Shown one piece after another: positions 17,920 to 27,313 of a DNA stretch of 64,000 bases. Within the stretch, counting starts at the first letter, position 1, and every line of letters starts with the position of its first letter. The DNA comes from Bacillota bacterium. GTDB taxonomy: Bacteria; Bacteroidota; Bacteroidia; Bacteroidales; Bacteroidaceae. The DNA lies in assembly GCA_023664625.1 (NCBI GenBank), contig JAMPFD010000005.1:124001-188000 (forward strand), written 5' to 3'. The position numbers and the translations under genes were made by a program. The notes under the pieces are model-generated. The model did no database searches. It saw only the letters and a program-made list of their open reading frames with translations, and was not told the origin of the DNA.

Positions 17920-20049
17920 ATGCATAAACTCTTTCTCACCCTCTTAGCCCTCCTTTCCATTACGGCATCTGCTGAGGAAATAGGAAAATGGACACTCTTC
18001 AAGAGTTACTACGGCATAACACAGGTAGAGCCGGCCGGCTCCGACATCTTCGTGCTCGCCTCCGGAAGTCTCTACTCTTTCCGTCCAGGGGACAACACCC
18101 TGACGACATACTACAAGGATGACCCGATGTCGTCGCTTGACGGCGGATGCCTGTCGGGGAATGTCATCAGGAAGATAGCATGGGATGATGCGGCAAAACG
18201 TCTTATTGTGGCATACGACGACCAGAAGATCGACCTGCTTTCCGTTGACAAGAATGTCACGACCTTCACCGACCTCGCCGACAAACAGATGACGGGAGAC
18301 AAGAACATATATAATATATGTATATACGGCAGATACGCATATATCTGCACAGGATTCGGCATCATGAAGTTCAGCACCGGCGAGGAGTATGTCGCAGATA
18401 CATATAACCTCGGCATGCAGGTCAACGATGCTTTCGTCAGTACCACCGACATCTATGCCCTTACTGACGGCGGGGTGATGAAAGCTCCGCTCACAAGCAA
18501 TCTCCTCGACCCCGGCTCATGGAACATGACCGGAGAACAGTGGGCGGACCTTAAACCGTCCTCAAATCTCTCCAATACCTACGGCACACTGTTCCGTGAC
18601 AACCGCAACGGATGCTATTGGGGAAATGATCCTGAAGGACGGCTCGCACGTTACGAATATGACGAGCGCGGCACGCTCAGTCAGAAAGGCGGAGGCGTAG
18701 TTCCTGACGGTCCCCTGTCAAACAGGTTCTGGAGACTCTATATCCACGACGGCAGACTCTTCGGCACCTGCGGCAACCTCAGCTACGGCATGCCGGCAGG
18801 AGATATACCCGGATGTGTGCAGGTCTACGACGGGAATCTGTGGACAACGCTGGCCGACCCCGGAACGATGACAGGATACAGATACCTCCATGCAAACTGC
18901 ATGGCCTTCGACCCTCTGGACAAGACCCATTTCTGGGTGGGAGCAGCCTCCGGTCTCTACGAATATAACAACTATAAGGTGGTGAAGGCCTACACTCCGG
19001 CAAACAGTGCACTCACAAAAATGAACAACATCGAGCCTAACCGCTCGAATATCTGTTCCATGGCATACGACCGCGACAACAACCTCTGGGTAATGAACGG
19101 ATGGTGCGACATACCGCTGGCGCGCTTCTCCCGTGACGGCACGTCAAGGAACTTCCCGCAGCAGGGCATCTCGCTCGGGAACAAATACAATGTCGATGCG
19201 CAGAGTGCTTTCGTAAGTCCTACGAACGGATACCTGTGGTGGAACAATAACGAGTGGGACAAGACGGCATTGTTCAGGTACGACTGGCGTAACAACACGC
19301 TTCAGACATACACATCATTCGTAAACGAGGACGGTACAACAATGTCCCCTCACTTGATGTTCGACCTTACGGAGGACAAGGACGGAAATATCTGGATAGC
19401 CACCGACAGCGGGCCTTTCTATCTCTCGCGTGCCGATGCCGTGGCAGACAACAGCAACGTACAGTTCATACAGCATAAGGTACCGCGTAACGACGGAACG
19501 AACTATGCCGACTATCTCCTTGACGGAATCCCTGTAAGAACCATCGCCGTAGATGCCGCCAACCGCAAATGGATAGGCTCATCGACAAACGGAATCTATC
19601 TTATCAGCAGTGACAACAACACTGAGATTCACCATTTTACGACCGACAATTCCCCGATACTCTCCAACTGCATATACGACATCGTCATTGACGATGCGAC
19701 AGGCATTGTATACATTGCCACAGACAACGGTCTCTGCACCTATCAGGGCGATGTCAGCGACAGCAATGCGGAAGAAATGTCCAAAGAGACGGCATGGGCT
19801 TATCCCAACCCCGTCACTCCCGAACATACAGGCATGATCACCATTACGGGACTCACCCCCGGTGCCCAGGTGAAAATTCTGACAGCCTCGGGGCAGCTCG
19901 TCTGTGAAGGAACATGCCAAGGCGGCTCTTTCCTCTGGGACGGCTGTGACCGGCAGGGGCACAAGGTGGCTTCCGGAGTATACATGGTCAATGCCGCCAC
20001 TCCTGAGGGTGAAAAAGGAATCGTGACGAAAATAGCAATCGTAAGATAG
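17920..20049 (+). CDS. PorZ-like two-beta-propeller protein with C-terminal sorting-type domain
   Basis: 709 residues with a signal peptide (~1-18). The bulk consists of propeller repeats (for example G-N-I-W-I-A-T-D-S-G and N-G-L-C-T-Y). The N-terminal W-T-L-F-K-S-Y-Y-G-I-T-Q-V region resembles the first propeller of PorZ. The last ~80 residues (A-Y-P-N-P-V-T-P ... G-V-Y-M-V-N-A) form an Ig-like CTD of the type IX secretion kind. In Porphyromonas PorZ sits on the surface and belongs to the attachment complex that handles T9SS cargo. No other T9SS gene is in the window, so a different T9SS cargo protein is an alternative. Confidence 0.72.
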   Translation: MHKLFLTLLALLSITASAEEIGKWTLFKSYYGITQVEPAGSDIFVLASGSLYSFRPGDNTLTTYYKDDPMSSLDGGCLSGNVIRKIAWDDAAKRLIVAYDDQKIDLLSVDKNVTTFTDLADKQMTGDKNIYNICIYGRYAYICTGFGIMKFSTGEEYVADTYNLGMQVNDAFVSTTDIYALTDGGVMKAPLTSNLLDPGSWNMTGEQWADLKPSSNLSNTYGTLFRDNRNGCYWGNDPEGRLARYEYDERGTLSQKGGGVVPDGPLSNRFWRLYIHDGRLFGTCGNLSYGMPAGDIPGCVQVYDGNLWTTLADPGTMTGYRYLHANCMAFDPLDKTHFWVGAASGLYEYNNYKVVKAYTPANSALTKMNNIEPNRSNICSMAYDRDNNLWVMNGWCDIPLARFSRDGTSRNFPQQGISLGNKYNVDAQSAFVSPTNGYLWWNNNEWDKTALFRYDWRNNTLQTYTSFVNEDGTTMSPHLMFDLTEDKDGNIWIATDSGPFYLSRADAVADNSNVQFIQHKVPRNDGTNYADYLLDGIPVRTIAVDAANRKWIGSSTNGIYLISSDNNTEIHHFTTDNSPILSNCIYDIVIDDATGIVYIATDNGLCTYQGDVSDSNAEEMSKETAWAYPNPVTPEHTGMITITGLTPGAQVKILTASGQLVCEGTCQGGSFLWDGCDRQGHKVASGVYMVNAATPEGEKGIVTKIAIVR

Positions 20050-20259
20050 AAACGCATGGCGTACGGTTATGAGTTTCCGGAAAGGGTACGGATACATCAC
20101 TTCATATCTATTACCGGGAGCAATAACCGTACGGCAAAGGGCAAACAGACATGTACTGCGGGCACTCCTTATCAGGGACATACATTAATATTGCAGCTCC
20201 TGTGCAGGCACTGCCCTGAGATAAAGACAACGGCCCACAGAACAAACACCATAACCAAC

Positions 20260-20770
20260 ATGAAAGGAAAAGACAGGTATGCAACATTCCTCTGTCCCTT
20301 ATTCGTCGCAGGACATTTCATGCGGAAATACAACCGCATGAACACCATTACAAACCATGACCGGCTCTTTGCCGTCTGCCTTATTTCCTATACCATACTG
20401 TCCTGCACTGACCTCCCGGCGACAAAGCTCAGTCTCATCTCTGCCTATTTCATACAGCCGGCATTCGCACTCCCGATAATTCCATGGCTCTTCCGCAGAC
20501 GTGGACAGCAGACTTCCGCAACGGAACGGATGCCGGCGTACATAGACAGAAACACTCTCGACGTCTACGTAATCCACTATTTCTTTATTGCCGCCATCCA
20601 TCTTGAAGCCGCAAGCAACTATTTTTATTGAAACAAAAAAACTCCCTGCCCGCCTTCGCACTGACAGCCATTCACAGCATCCCCATGACATTCCTGTCCA
20701 TCTTCACCGGGAAAACACTGCGGCAAAACACTCTCCTGCGTAGATATGCATTCGGACAACCCCTACAGCC
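20260..20770 (+). pseudogene. Remnant of an acyltransferase-3 (OatA-like) membrane protein, truncated and frameshifted
   Basis: The frame from 20260 ends at a TGA at 20629-20631 and contains I-D-R-N-T-L-D-V-Y-V-I-H-Y-F-F-I, a pattern typical of the last third of Bacteroidales acyltransferases. The sequence resumes in another frame at about 20628 with L-P-A-F-A-L-T-A-I-H ... L-L-R-R-Y-A-F-G, the usual C-terminal end. An A7 run lies at the break. The N-terminal half with the catalytic His is missing. It was probably once an O-acetyltransferase of envelope sugars and is now non-functional. Confidence 0.65.
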
Positions 20771-20804
20771 TAAACCACACGACCATAAAACCCTGCAACC
20801 CCAA

Positions 20805-21425
20805 ATGCAAAAGCTTCTCCTTACAATCATCCTCTCCGCCATGGCTCTCGTCATTCATGCACAGGAAGACGGAGGACTGCCACAGACCTCACCGACTTTC
20901 GTCCCGACAATGAAAGTCGGCAAAGTGCTCCTTGACGGCGATTCTGTACAGTATATGGAACTCAACAAGGTATACTGCTACCCGCCGAAGCTCTTCAAAA
21001 ACGCCAAGGAACGGAAACGCTACACCCGCATGATGTACAACGTAAAGAAAGTTCTTCCAATAGCCAAGGAAGTACGCCATGTCATGCTCGAGACATACGA
21101 ATATCTCCAGACACTCCCGAACAAGAAAGCACGCGACGAGCATCTTAAGCGTGTGGAAAAAGGCATAAAGGAACAGTACACGCCACGGATGAAAAAGCTT
21201 ACACTGACACAGGGCAAGCTTCTCATAAAACTTGTCTACCGTGAGTGCAACTCCTCCGGCTATGACCTCATCAATGCCTTCATAGGCCCGCTGAAAGCCG
21301 GCTTCTATCAGGTCTTCGCCTGGACTTTCGGCGCCTCGCTCAAAAAGACCTACGACCCTCTGAACAATCCTGAGGACGCCGACATAGAACGCTGTGCACG
21401 CCTCGTGGAGTCAGGACAGATGTGA
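20805..21425 (+). CDS. DUF4294 domain protein, exported
   Basis: 206 residues from the ATG at 20805; the longer open frame upstream belongs to the acyltransferase remnant. A signal peptide (~1-19, ending V-I-H-A-Q) is followed by the DUF4294 pattern: K-R-Y-T-R-M-M-Y-N-V-K-K-V-L-P-I-A, then L-T-L-T-Q-G-K-L-L-I-K-L-V-Y-R-E-C and S-G-Y-D-L-I. The conserved Q-G-K, R-E and Y-D-P residues are present. The family is restricted to Bacteroidota and its function is unknown; the location should be periplasmic or outer membrane. Confidence 0.82.
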   Translation: MQKLLLTIILSAMALVIHAQEDGGLPQTSPTFVPTMKVGKVLLDGDSVQYMELNKVYCYPPKLFKNAKERKRYTRMMYNVKKVLPIAKEVRHVMLETYEYLQTLPNKKARDEHLKRVEKGIKEQYTPRMKKLTLTQGKLLIKLVYRECNSSGYDLINAFIGPLKAGFYQVFAWTFGASLKKTYDPLNNPEDADIERCARLVESGQM

Positions 21426-21600
21426 ATCGGGAGGGGCTATGGTCTTGCGGGGTGCAGGTTTGAGGCCATGGGGTATAATGTATTGCGTCGTGTTAGCATG
21501 GACGCGATACACTGCGTTCTCAGGCAACAAAGACATTACATTATGAAAACCGGAATAATATGACCCTCTGACGACTCATGTCTTTCCTGCAAAAAAATGA

Positions 21601-21690
21601 AGAGTTACCTTCCGGCATATAAAAAGTCACCTTTTACGGTGCAAACCGTCATCTTTTGCACCATGAACCGTAACCTTTTGTCCGTGACGC
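21601..21690. repeat. Cluster of degenerate ~22-bp repeat units
   Basis: Three to four units with cores AAGTCACCTTTTACGGTGC, CCGTCATCTTTTGCACCATG and CCGTAACCTTTTGTCCGTG, spaced about 22 bp. A further match to the 62.3-kb copy continues into GACTTTCCAAGATT (~21700). Apart from this array, 21426-22030 shows no gene. Confidence 0.55.
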
Positions 21691-22031
21691 ATTTCCGCTC
21701 TGACTTTCCAAGATTCTCCATGCCGTTTAGTCCCCTGTTTTCCAACGGAATACGGCATGTCAAGCGCGTTGTCATTGCCTGCACACCACAGGACGCATAT
21801 TGTTGCATGCCTGCACACTGCCTGCCCGCTAATACCCGTTATTCTTAAATATGAAACCACATGCCCCGAAAACTAATGACCCCATCCCCGCAACCTTATC
21901 ACCCCAAAACCGCAAAACAATATAACCGCAAAACCATTCCTGCCATTGGCGGTTATGACAGATGACGAAGCGTGGAATTGTGTTAACAAATATCAATTTA
22001 ACAGGCTTGAAAACTTATTTTTCACAAATAG

Positions 22032-22063
22032 TTTTCAAAATCATTTTAATTGAACTATCTTTG
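22032..22063 (+). promoter_or_regulatory. Promoter upstream of the PCMD gene
   Basis: TATCTTTG at 22056-22063 is a perfect -7 box; TTTT at 22032-22035 stands 20 bases upstream in the -33 position. The transcript would carry a mosaic repeat copy in its ~275-nt leader before the ATG at 22343. Confidence 0.6.
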
Positions 22064-22108
22064 CACAAGATAAACGGGCGGTATCAAGCACCTGTCCTGA
22101 ATTGGTTT

Positions 22109-22305
22109 CTACAAAAAAAAAGAACGCAGTCGTTCCCCTCGGCCTGCCAATGTACGGAGCCAAGAAGCAATGCAGACATTGTGACCGAATGGCAACGTTT
22201 CCGCCAGGGCACACAGGCATAGTGGAAACAAGCATACTGACAGGCAAAAAGAACAGGCGCCAGTGAGAAGATATTCCATCATGAAATAACCTTCAACAGT
22301 AACTT
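22109..22305 (+). repeat. Diverged copy of the dispersed mosaic repeat
   Basis: It shares with the other copies GAACGCAGTCGTT, GTACGGAGCCAAGAAGCAAT, CAGACATTGTGACCGA, the tail GAAGATATTCCATCATGAAA and a right end CAGTAACTT (22297-22305). No open frame was found in it. Confidence 0.6.
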
Positions 22306-22342
22306 ATCCGTAGAATACCTGCATTTTCAAAACAGAGACAAT

Positions 22343-23308
22343 ATGAAAAGAAGACTCATCCTGACAGCAGCCGTCCTTGCCGGACTGTTCTTCACTGACA
22401 CCACGGCAACGGCGCAGCAAAGCGAGAAATTGCTGAAATACGGCGACATGGACCACTGGGTCGTGCGCAAGATACACGAATCGGCAGTCATCGGCGGCAA
22501 CACAAAGACCCTCTATGAGGTCGGCCCCGACCGGACTCTCGACGGCAACAAGCCATACAAGAACGCCGGCGGCTCGCCGTGGGGCACATCGAACGTCATG
22601 GCGAAAGTCATGGGAGTGGTTAAGACAAACTGCTCCGTGACACGCGACAAGCGCGGCAGCGGCTACTGTGCAAAACTTACCACACATATCGAGAGCGTCC
22701 GCGTCCTCGGCATGATGAACATCAAGGTGCTGGCGGCAGGCTCACTGTTCCTCGGCGATGTGGCAGAACCTATCACGGGCACCAAGGACGGACCGAAGAG
22801 CATCAACTGGGGCATACCGTTCACGGCGCGCCCGAAAGCCCTGAAATATGACTATAAGGTACAGGTGACAGGTGAGAAGAACCGTATCAAGCAGACGGGA
22901 TTCAGCAGCAAGAGCACCGTCCCGGGGCAGGACTACTGCGTGACTGTGCTCTTCCTACAGAAACGCACGGAGGATGCCAAGGGCAACATCACTGCCAGGC
23001 GCGTGGGAACGATGGTCGTGAAATACGGGAAGAGCACCGGCGGATGGGTCAACGGTGCGACATACGAGATTCTCTATGGGGACATCCGGAACCACCCGAA
23101 ATACGATGCCGCACTGATGGGACTGCGCAACACTGACTATGCCCGCAACAGCCACGGCAAGAGCGTCCTTGTCCATGAGACGGGATGGGCTGCGGCAAAC
23201 GAGACTCCGACTCATCTCTCACTGCAGTTCGCCTCCAGTCACGGCGGCGCATTCATCGGCACGCCGGGAAACACGCTGTGGATTGACAACGTGAAGCTGG
23301 TCTACTGA
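22343..23308 (+). CDS. PCMD (putative carbohydrate metabolism) domain protein, exported
   Basis: 321 residues with a signal peptide (~1-25, ending T-A-T-A-Q). The beta-rich body carries N-W-G-I-P-F-T-A-R-P-K-A-L-K-Y-D-Y-K, and the C-terminus reads L-W-I-D-N-V-K-L-V-Y. This is the jelly-roll signature of PCMD domains found in Bacteroidales surface carbohydrate-binding proteins. The ligand is unknown. It ends 23 bases before a beta-barrel protein gene, so the pair may act together at the outer membrane. Confidence 0.8.
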   Translation: MKRRLILTAAVLAGLFFTDTTATAQQSEKLLKYGDMDHWVVRKIHESAVIGGNTKTLYEVGPDRTLDGNKPYKNAGGSPWGTSNVMAKVMGVVKTNCSVTRDKRGSGYCAKLTTHIESVRVLGMMNIKVLAAGSLFLGDVAEPITGTKDGPKSINWGIPFTARPKALKYDYKVQVTGEKNRIKQTGFSSKSTVPGQDYCVTVLFLQKRTEDAKGNITARRVGTMVVKYGKSTGGWVNGATYEILYGDIRNHPKYDAALMGLRNTDYARNSHGKSVLVHETGWAAANETPTHLSLQFASSHGGAFIGTPGNTLWIDNVKLVY

Positions 23309-23331
23309 ACCTGAAAAAACGCACTGACAAG

Positions 23332-24501
23332 ATGAAAAGACTACTCCTGCCGCTGCTGTTTGCAATACTGCCTCTCACGGAAACGCCGGCTATGGTACCG
23401 GATGGGGACAATGACTCTGTGACTCTGAACGACAGCCTGCCGAAGAAGAGAGGACTGATGAGAAGGCTCCTCGACTACTTCAACGATGCCAACAAGCCGA
23501 AGGAATACAAGCAGTTCGACTTCAGCATCATCGGAGGCCCGCACTACAGCACCGACACAAAGCTCGGCATAGGACTCGTGGCGGCGGGACTCTACCGTAC
23601 GGAACGCACCGACACACTGCTGCCGCCTTCGAATGTCAGCATCTTCGGCGACGTCTCCACCGTCGGCTTCTACATGCTCGGAGTGCGCGGGACGCATATC
23701 TTCCCGAAGGATAAATACCGGCTGGATTACACGACCTACTTCTTCTCCTTCCCGACCTACTACTGGGGCATGGGCTACGACAAGGGGAACGACGACGGCA
23801 ACAAGAGCGAGATGAAACGGTGGCAGGCACAGATTCAGGCAAGTTTCATGATACGCATAGCCGGCAACATGTACATAGGCCCCTCGGCAACCTTCGACTA
23901 TGTACGCGGAAAGGACATCGAACGGCCGGAACTCCTTGAAGGCATGGACCACCATACACGGAACATCGGCGCAGGACTCGCCTTCGTCTATGACTCAAGG
24001 GACGTGCTGACCAATCCGAAGCAGGGCATGTACCTGAACATATCCCAGATTTTCAGACCGAAATTCCTCGGCAATGACTATGCCTTCAGCACCACAAACC
24101 TCCGTTTCGACATCTACGGCCGCCTGTGGAAAGGAGGAATAATCGCAGCGGACATGCGCGGCGAACTGAACTTCGGCAACCCTTCGTGGGGCATGATGGC
24201 ACGCCTCGGCAACTCCTACTCCATGCGCGGATACTACGAGGGACGTTACCGTGACAAGCACAAGATAGAAATCCAGGCGGAACTCCGCCAGCATGTCTGG
24301 AAACGCAACGGCATTGCCGTATGGGCAGGAGCAGGCACGGTCTTCAATAAGTTCAGCGCACTGAGGGCAAGCAAGGTTCTCCCGAACTTCGGCATAGGCT
24401 ACCGCTGGGAGTTCAAGAAGGACGTCAATGTCCGCCTTGACTACGGCATGGGAAAGGGAGGACAGTCGGGATTCATCTTCAACATCAACGAGGCATTCTG
24501 A
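23332..24501 (+). CDS. BamA/TamA-like outer membrane beta-barrel protein
   Basis: 389 residues with a signal peptide (~1-20). After a charged linker (~40-60) comes a 16-strand-type barrel with alternating hydrophobic residues. It includes V-Y-D-S-R-D-V-L-T-N-P-K-Q-G-M-Y-L near the middle and M-R-G-Y-Y-E-G-R-Y-R-D, the conserved R-G-x loop motif of the Omp85 superfamily. It ends F-I-F-N-I-N-E-A-F. No POTRA domains are present, so it is not BamA itself; it may be a patatin-free or short Omp85-type transporter for the PCMD partner (inference). Confidence 0.82.
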   Translation: MKRLLLPLLFAILPLTETPAMVPDGDNDSVTLNDSLPKKRGLMRRLLDYFNDANKPKEYKQFDFSIIGGPHYSTDTKLGIGLVAAGLYRTERTDTLLPPSNVSIFGDVSTVGFYMLGVRGTHIFPKDKYRLDYTTYFFSFPTYYWGMGYDKGNDDGNKSEMKRWQAQIQASFMIRIAGNMYIGPSATFDYVRGKDIERPELLEGMDHHTRNIGAGLAFVYDSRDVLTNPKQGMYLNISQIFRPKFLGNDYAFSTTNLRFDIYGRLWKGGIIAADMRGELNFGNPSWGMMARLGNSYSMRGYYEGRYRDKHKIEIQAELRQHVWKRNGIAVWAGAGTVFNKFSALRASKVLPNFGIGYRWEFKKDVNVRLDYGMGKGGQSGFIFNINEAF

Positions 24502-24541
24502 ATTCGTGGAAGGTACGGATGCACGACAACCGTATAACAAT

Positions 24542-24948
24542 AAGTAACTGTCTGAAATTAGTTTATACTAAAAACGCAGTTGTTTTTCATGCGGTTAGTG
24601 TACGGAACCGAAGGAGCAATGCGGGCATTGTGACTGAGTGACAACTTTCCCGACAAGCCATACGGGCAGAACGAAACTTATTTCAGCCATGCCGTGGCAA
24701 GGGACAGTGCGCGTAGCGTCAGCAAGCGAGTGCACTGACTGACAAAAAAGAACGTTTTCGTTAAGCCAAATGAGCAGAGTTAAGTTCACTTAAACTCTGC
24801 CATGGCGAGAAAAGGTAGAATGAAATTCAACGTTTTCGTTAAGCCAAATGAGCAGAACGAAACTCGTTTCAGTTATGCCATGGCGAGAAAAGGCAGAATG
24901 AAATTCAACAAGGTTTAGTAAGAAAACATTATATTATAATAGTTACTT
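24542..24948 (+). repeat. Mosaic repeat with terminal inverted repeats and two foldback modules
   Basis: Left end AAGTAACTGT (24542-24551) and right end ATAGTTACTT (24939-24948) are inverted repeats. Inside are a head module matching 48.2 kb almost base for base, a spacer with GTGCACTGACTGACAAAAAA, and two tandem ~80-bp modules starting CGTTTTCGTTAAGCCAAATG. Each tandem module holds a hairpin of different sequence but the same shape. No coding capacity is seen. It resembles a MITE, but target duplications are not clear. Confidence 0.7.
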
Positions 24949-25010
24949 TACACAAGACCCTACACAACAAGTATAACCCACACAACAGTATCCCCTCCAT
25001 AACCCGAAAC

Positions 25011-26705
25011 ATGAAATTCCGCCCACAAATACATATCACGCCCCGGCTCCTCTTTGCCCTGCTCCTCACGGTGCTGGCAATACCTAATGTCGCACTGGCA
25101 TTCACGGAGAACATGTCCGTCCCGGGCAAACTGGCAAACATCCTGGTGCCCGTCCCTGCCCTATGGCTTGCGATGACTCTCTGCCGGCGACCCGGGAAGA
25201 CAGTATGGACACTGTTCCCCCTGATATTCTTCGCAGCATTCCAGATAGTGCTCCTCTACCTCTTCGGACGTTCCGTGATAGCCGTGGACATGTTCCTTAA
25301 TCTCGTCACCACCAATCCGGGGGAGGCTCTCGAGCTTCTCGACAATCTCGTGCCGGCGGTGGCAACGGTGATCATCCTCTATGTCCCCGTGCTGATTCTC
25401 GGCATCTGCTCCATAAGGCGCAAGGAAAAGCTTGAGAGGACTTTCCTGCACAGACAACGTAAGATCGCCGCAGGCTTTCTCCTGACAGGACTGCTGTCAC
25501 TTTCCGCGGCGTATGTCAGCGACGAGGACTACAGGATAGAGAACGACATGTATCCCGTCAACGTCTGCTACAACCTCTTCCTCGCCGTGGAGAGAGCGGA
25601 TGCCACCGCAAAATACAGTGAGACGTCAGCAGGATTCACCTTCAAGGCTCGTCCTACACACGCAGCCGACAGTACGGAGATTTATGTCCTTGTCATCGGG
25701 GAGACGGCACGCGCCATGAACTTCGGCATCTACGGCTATGACCGCAATACGACTCCGATGCTCGCAAAGACAAATGGACTCACGGTCTTCACTGACGTGC
25801 TGACACAGTCCAACACAACTCATAAGAGCGTGCCGATGCTTCTCTCCGCCGCCTCCGCGGAAGATTATGACTGCATCTACCGCGAGAAAGGTATCATTAC
25901 GGCATTCCGTGAGGCAGGATTCCATACTGCTTTCTTCTCCAACCAGAGACCGAACCATTCTTTCATAGACATCTTCGGCATGGAGGCTGACGAATGGCGG
26001 TTCATAAAGGCCGGCGCGGAGGCCGACAGCAACACGTCCGACGACAAGCTCGCCGGATTCCTTGCGGAGGAGACGGCAAAGGGCCACAGGAAACTATTCG
26101 TCGTGCTCCATGCCTACGGTTCACATTTCAACTACCGTGAGCGTTATCCGCGCAGTGCAGCGGTATTCCGTCCCGACGAGGCCACTGAGGCAAAGGCATC
26201 CAACCGCCCGGAGCTGATTAACGCTTATGACAACACCATACGGCAGACGGACCGGCTCCTCGCTGACATCATAGCAATGCTCGCCAAGAGCGGCGCAGCA
26301 GCGGCAATGCTCTACACTTCCGACCATGGGGAGAACATCTTTGACGACAGCCGCGGACTGTTCCTCCATGCCTCACCCATACCGTCATACTATGACATGC
26401 ACGTCCCGTTCCTCATATGGACCTCACCGGCATACCGCCGTTCATTCCCCGAGACGGAGGAGAATCTCCACGGCAACAGCAGAAAGAGTGTGGCAAGCAA
26501 TGCCGCAGTGTTTCATACAATGCTCTCCATGGCGGGCATCGCAACACCATACCGCAACGACAGTCTGTCAGTGGCAAGCGGCAGGTACACCGAGATGACG
26601 AGACATTATCTTAATGATCATAACAAACCTGTGGCTCTTGACAAAATCGGTCTTGACAAAGAGGACATCGACATGCTCCGCCATAGCGGAATGAGGTACC
26701 CGTGA
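25011..26705 (+). CDS. Phosphoethanolamine transferase (EptA-like, sulfatase fold)
   Basis: 564 residues. Four to five N-terminal membrane helices (~10-165) precede a periplasmic alkaline-phosphatase-fold domain. The nucleophile Thr is T232 in I-G-E-T-A-R-A-M-N-F, and the metal-binding T-S-D-H-G-E-N lies near residue 440. This layout is that of EptA/PmrC-type enzymes, which add phosphoethanolamine to lipid A. In Bacteroides such modification is known at the lipid A phosphate and affects cationic peptide sensitivity; the exact acceptor here is inferred. It stands alone after the 24.5-kb mosaic repeat. Confidence 0.9.
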   Translation: MKFRPQIHITPRLLFALLLTVLAIPNVALAFTENMSVPGKLANILVPVPALWLAMTLCRRPGKTVWTLFPLIFFAAFQIVLLYLFGRSVIAVDMFLNLVTTNPGEALELLDNLVPAVATVIILYVPVLILGICSIRRKEKLERTFLHRQRKIAAGFLLTGLLSLSAAYVSDEDYRIENDMYPVNVCYNLFLAVERADATAKYSETSAGFTFKARPTHAADSTEIYVLVIGETARAMNFGIYGYDRNTTPMLAKTNGLTVFTDVLTQSNTTHKSVPMLLSAASAEDYDCIYREKGIITAFREAGFHTAFFSNQRPNHSFIDIFGMEADEWRFIKAGAEADSNTSDDKLAGFLAEETAKGHRKLFVVLHAYGSHFNYRERYPRSAAVFRPDEATEAKASNRPELINAYDNTIRQTDRLLADIIAMLAKSGAAAAMLYTSDHGENIFDDSRGLFLHASPIPSYYDMHVPFLIWTSPAYRRSFPETEENLHGNSRKSVASNAAVFHTMLSMAGIATPYRNDSLSVASGRYTEMTRHYLNDHNKPVALDKIGLDKEDIDMLRHSGMRYP

Positions 26706-26909
26706 CCGCAGAGGCGACAGGACTTGCCCATATATTTCTCTCTGGCACGGGTACGGCGGATCATACCGGCCGCTATCCGCGGCATTGCATATATTATTTG
26801 CCATAAGAAAATAATTCCCGGACTTAGTGCAGAATGAAATACGTTGACACCGCCTCGTGCACTATAGATGACATCCTGACTGACTTGAACCTAAAAGAAA
26901 AAAAACTCT

Positions 26910-27227
26910 ATGAAAAGATTTGCATTCAAGATGTTCCTCAAACCCGGCTTTGAGGAAGAATATGCCAAAAGACATGCTGCGATATGGCCTGAACTGGAAA
27001 AACAGATAAAGGCATCCGGCATCCGGAACTATTCCATCTTCTTGGACAGAGAGACCAATATCCTCTTCGGCTATCAGGAGGTGGAGGGAACTTCCAACTC
27101 GCAGGATGCAGAAGCGGCGGACGAGATAACACACAGATGGTGGGATGCCATGGCGGACATAATGGAGGTGAACCCTGACAACTCTCCCGTCACCGTCCCT
27201 GTAACGGAAGTGTTCCATCTTGATTGA
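26910..27227 (+). CDS. rhaM: L-rhamnose mutarotase
   Basis: 105 residues, the RhaM length. The pattern R-F-A-F-K-M-F-L-K-P-G, K-R-H-A-A-I-W-P-E-L, Y-S-I-F-L-D and the C-terminal W-W-D-A-M-A matches the family; the catalytic His is in K-R-H. It interconverts alpha and beta anomers of L-rhamnose. No other rhamnose genes are nearby, so it is an isolated copy. It is convergent with thiD. Confidence 0.92.
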   Translation: MKRFAFKMFLKPGFEEEYAKRHAAIWPELEKQIKASGIRNYSIFLDRETNILFGYQEVEGTSNSQDAEAADEITHRWWDAMADIMEVNPDNSPVTVPVTEVFHLD

Positions 27228-27313
27228 GAATTTCATGGACGGCTATACGGTTGTAAGGTGTGTGCAGTTATGAGATTCCCGGATTGTACGGATTATGTCT
27301 TACGTCCAATAGC

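Noticed and set aside
24542..24948. Insertion sequence with transposase
   Set aside because: The ends look transposon-like but there is no open frame of useful length inside; called a non-autonomous repeat instead.
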